NCBI RefSeq assembly: GCF_014207705.1
Contig: NZ_JACHIU010000001.1
Location: 3,588,501-3,652,500, forward strand
DNA from: Sphaerisporangium rubeum
Lineage (GTDB): Bacteria > Actinomycetota > Actinomycetes > Streptosporangiales > Streptosporangiaceae
Length of the DNA: 64,000 bases
Direction: 5' to 3'
The first letter of the stretch is position 1. Each line of letters opens with the position of its first letter. The translations under genes and the position numbers were made by a program. Below, in pieces: positions 61,444 to 64,000 of this stretch. The notes under the pieces were generated by a model that searched no databases, was not told the DNA's origin, and saw only the letters and a program-made list of their open reading frames with translations.

Positions 61444-64000
61444 ATGACACCACTGCGTGAGGCGTTGTCCCGGCGGGTCCTCGTCGCGGACGGCGCGATG
61501 GGGACGATGCTCCAGGCGCACGACCCGTCGCTCGACGACTTCCAGAACCTAGAGGGCTGCAACGAGATCCTGAACGTGACGCGGCCCGACATCGTGGCGG
61601 GGGTGCATGACGCGTATCTGGCGGTGGGTGCTGATCTGGTGGAGACCAATACGTTCGGTGCGAACTGGGCGGCTTTGGGGGAGTACGAGATCGGTGAGCG
61701 GATTCGTGAGCTGTCGCTGGCGGGTGCGCGGATCGCGCGCGAGCGTGCTGATCATTGGTCGCGGGAGTCGGGTCGTCAGCGGTATGTGCTCGGGTCGATG
61801 GGGCCGGGGACCAAGCTGCCGAGTCTGGGTCATACGACCTTTGGTGTGTTGCGTGAGGGGTATCGGCTGAACGCCGAGGGGTTGATCGAGGGTGGTGCCG
61901 ACGGTCTGATCGTCGAGACCTGCCAGGACCTCTTGCAGGTGAAGGCCGCCGTGCTCGGCGCGCGCGAGGCCATCGCGGCGAGCGGACGCGACGTCGTGCT
62001 CGTGGTGCAGGTGACGATCGAGACCAACGGTGCGATGTTGCTGGGGTCGGAGATCGGTGCGGCGCTCGGGGTGATCGAGCCGCTGGGTGCCGATGTGATC
62101 GGGCTGAACTGTGCGACCGGTCCGGCGGAGATGAGCGAGCATCTGCGGTATCTGGCGCGGCACTGCGACGTGGCGATCTCCTGCATGCCGAACGCTGGTC
62201 TCCCCGAGTTGACCTCCGACGGCGCGCGGTACCCCCTCGGCCCGGAGGAACTGGCGGCGGCCCAGGCCGGTTTCGTCGAGCAGTTCGGTGTGGCGCTGGT
62301 CGGCGGGTGCTGCGGCACCACGCCGGAGCACATCGGCGCGGTGGCGCGGGCCGTGGCGGGACGGCAGGCCGCCTCCCGCCGGGTGACCGATGTGCGGGGA
62401 GCGGCGTCGTTGTATGCGCATGTGCCGTTCTCGCAGGACGCGTCGTATCTGGCGATCGGGGAGCGGACCAACGCCAACGGGTCGAGGGTGTTCCGGGAGG
62501 CGATGCTGGCCGGCCGGTGGGAGGAGTGTGTGGAGATCGCCAGGTCGCAGGTGCGTGAGGGTGCGCATCTGCTGGATGTGTGTGTGGATTATGTCGGCCG
62601 GGACGGGGTGGCCGATATGCGGGAGCTGGCGTTTCGTTTGGCGACGGCGTCGACGTTGCCGTTGATGCTGGACTCCACCGAGCCGGCGGTTCTGGCGGCG
62701 GGGCTGGAGATGCTGGGGGGTCGTGCGGTGGTGAACTCGGTGAACTTCGAGGACGGTGACGGGCCGGAGTCGCGGTTCACCAAGGTCATGGGTTTGGTGC
62801 GGGAGCATGGTGCGGCGGTGGTGGCGCTGACCATCGACGAGCGGGGTCAGGCCCGGGACGCCGACTGGAAGGTTCAGGTCGCCGGCCGGTTGATCGAGCG
62901 GCTGACCGGGGAGTGGGGGATGGATGTGGGGGACATCCTGATCGATTGCCTGACGTTCCCGATCGCGACCGGGCAGGAGGAGACCCGGGGTGACGGTGCG
63001 GCGACGATCGAGGCGATCGCGCGGGTGAAGTCGGCGTATCCGGGGGTGCGGACCACACTCGGGGTCTCGAATGTGTCGTTTGGGTTGAATCCGGCGGCGC
63101 GGGTGGTGTTGAACTCGGTGTTCCTGCACGAGTGTGTCAAAGCCGGTTTGGATTCGGCGATCGTGTCGCCGGCGAAGATCGTGCCGGTGGCGCAGATCCC
63201 TGAGGAGCAGCATCGGGTGGCGTTGGATCTGGTGTATGACCGGCGGCGGGAGGGCTATGATCCGCTGGCGCGGTTCATGGAGATCTTCGAGGGTGTGGAT
63301 GCGGCGCAGTTGCGGGCCGGTCGCGCGGCCAGGCTCGCCGGTCTGGGGTTGTGGGAGCGGTTGCAGGCCCGGATCGTGGAGGGGGAGCGTAAGGGTCTGG
63401 AGCAGGACCTGGATGAGGCGCTGGGGGTGCGGCCGGCGTTGGAGATCATCAATGAGGTTTTGCTGGAGGGGATGAAGACGGTCGGGGAGTTGTTCGGGTC
63501 GGGGCAGATGCAGTTGCCGTTTGTGTTGGCGTCGGCGGAGGTGATGAAGGCGGCGGTGGGGTATCTGGAGCCGCATATGCCGAAGGTGGGTGCGGGGGAT
63601 CAGTCCAAGGGGCGGATCGTTTTGGCGACGGTGAAGGGGGATGTGCACGATATCGGGAAGAACCTGGTGGACATCATTTTGTCGAACAACGGGTTCGATG
63701 TGGTGAATCTGGGGATCAAGCAGCCGGTGTCGGCGATCTTGGAGGCGGCTCAGGAGCATCAGGCCGATGTGATCGGGATGTCGGGGCTTTTGGTGAAGTC
63801 GACGGTGATCATGCGGGAGAACCTGGAGGAGATCACCGCGCGTGGCCTCGCCGATCAGTACCCCGTGCTGCTCGGTGGCGCCGCGCTCACGCGTGCGTAT
63901 GTGGAGCAGGATCTGGCGGGGATGTTCCCCGGGCAGGTGCGGTACGCGCGGGACGCGTTCGAGGGGTTGCGGTTGATGGAGGGCCTGGTCGCGGTGAAAC
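61444..64000 (+). CDS. metH: Cobalamin-dependent methionine synthase (partial, runs off window)
   Basis: About 852 codons are in the window; full-length enzymes have about 1150-1250. Domains in order: homocysteine-binding zinc domain (VADGAMGTML, GLNCATGP, ALVGGCCGTTPEH with the Cys ligands), methyltetrahydrofolate domain (AIGERTNANGS, LLDVCVDYVGRDG), cap (EGMKTVGELFGSGQMQLPFVL) and cobalamin domain with DVHDIGKN. The last part, with the reactivation domain, is beyond the edge. Operon with metK. Third-position base use changes along the gene. Confidence 0.93.
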   Translation, partial: MTPLREALSRRVLVADGAMGTMLQAHDPSLDDFQNLEGCNEILNVTRPDIVAGVHDAYLAVGADLVETNTFGANWAALGEYEIGERIRELSLAGARIARERADHWSRESGRQRYVLGSMGPGTKLPSLGHTTFGVLREGYRLNAEGLIEGGADGLIVETCQDLLQVKAAVLGAREAIAASGRDVVLVVQVTIETNGAMLLGSEIGAALGVIEPLGADVIGLNCATGPAEMSEHLRYLARHCDVAISCMPNAGLPELTSDGARYPLGPEELAAAQAGFVEQFGVALVGGCCGTTPEHIGAVARAVAGRQAASRRVTDVRGAASLYAHVPFSQDASYLAIGERTNANGSRVFREAMLAGRWEECVEIARSQVREGAHLLDVCVDYVGRDGVADMRELAFRLATASTLPLMLDSTEPAVLAAGLEMLGGRAVVNSVNFEDGDGPESRFTKVMGLVREHGAAVVALTIDERGQARDADWKVQVAGRLIERLTGEWGMDVGDILIDCLTFPIATGQEETRGDGAATIEAIARVKSAYPGVRTTLGVSNVSFGLNPAARVVLNSVFLHECVKAGLDSAIVSPAKIVPVAQIPEEQHRVALDLVYDRRREGYDPLARFMEIFEGVDAAQLRAGRAARLAGLGLWERLQARIVEGERKGLEQDLDEALGVRPALEIINEVLLEGMKTVGELFGSGQMQLPFVLASAEVMKAAVGYLEPHMPKVGAGDQSKGRIVLATVKGDVHDIGKNLVDIILSNNGFDVVNLGIKQPVSAILEAAQEHQADVIGMSGLLVKSTVIMRENLEEITARGLADQYPVLLGGAALTRAYVEQDLAGMFPGQVRYARDAFEGLRLMEGLVAVK

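Noticed and set aside
61549-63759. Long minus-strand open frame (about 736 codons) opposite metH
   Set aside because: It is antisense to a clearly conserved gene, and its Arg/His/Pro-rich product is what GC-rich codons give on the opposite strand.

Overview
The window is high-GC actinobacterial DNA. C-rich third codon positions, GTG/TTG starts, many 4-bp ATGA/GTGA stop-start overlaps, a WhiB regulator, an AfsR-type SARP, an NsdA-like regulator, FnIII-CBM2 secreted proteins, an SPW protein and NgcEFG-type chitosugar uptake all point to a filamentous actinomycete. Streptosporangiaceae-like is my guess; no rRNA or tRNA confirms it.

Layout. 1-3.4 kb: the end of a CHAT-domain protein, a ClpX-type zinc-finger/HTH protein behind a double palindromic operator, and a PLP decarboxylase. 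3.4-9.1 kb: a GDSL hydrolase, then a tandemly duplicated block (CBM2 protein, TetR, SPW protein) whose two copies have each lost a different gene. 9.1-11.4 kb: a small secreted protein, a small phage-like protein and a WhiB operon. 11.4-16.8 kb: an ngcE-ngcF-ngcG/SIS sugar-uptake operon split by a TnpB-only IS200/IS605 element lying exactly between the two permease genes. 17.0-19.3 kb: cupin, DUF2087 protein and type II NADH dehydrogenase.

19.5-27.6 kb: a long operon of the Nit1C/MSMEG_0565-0572 type (flavoprotein, amidohydrolase, MSMEG_0572 protein, radical SAM, GNAT-AIR synthase fusion, nitrilase, second nitrilase, glycosyltransferase). The second nitrilase has lost its catalytic Glu and Cys. 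Small mini-cistrons precede three of the genes. 27.6-34.7 kb: a maleylpyruvate-isomerase-like protein, a YjbR protein, a 2,2-dialkylglycine decarboxylase, a secreted beta-helix protein, a membrane protein and two regulators. 35.0-39.6 kb: a graspetide RiPP locus (precursor tgmA, ATP-grasp tgmB, PIMT-like methyltransferase tgmC) next to an XRE regulator and an M20 peptidase. 39.8-41.6 kb: a decayed transposase, a GIY-YIG nuclease and an ICMT-like membrane protein.

42.2-55.6 kb: mixed accessory genes (RibD-like reductase, AraC, GH44, cupin/TetR pair with a perfect operator, nitronate monooxygenase, GNAT, OmpR-type two-component pair, DUF3800-like protein, PepSY protein, lipoprotein, AlkB, flavin/PPOX protein, HxlR). 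55.6-64.0 kb: an Sfp-type phosphopantetheinyl transferase, an AfsR-like SARP, a candidate small RNA with a U-tract terminator, then metK and the first part of metH. The SARP, PPTase and SAM-cycle genes may mark the edge of a specialised-metabolite locus continuing to the right.

A recurring oddity is short (about 38-71 bp) direct duplication at gene boundaries. Three of these create mini-ORFs that copy the first codons of the next gene and stop at its start codon.
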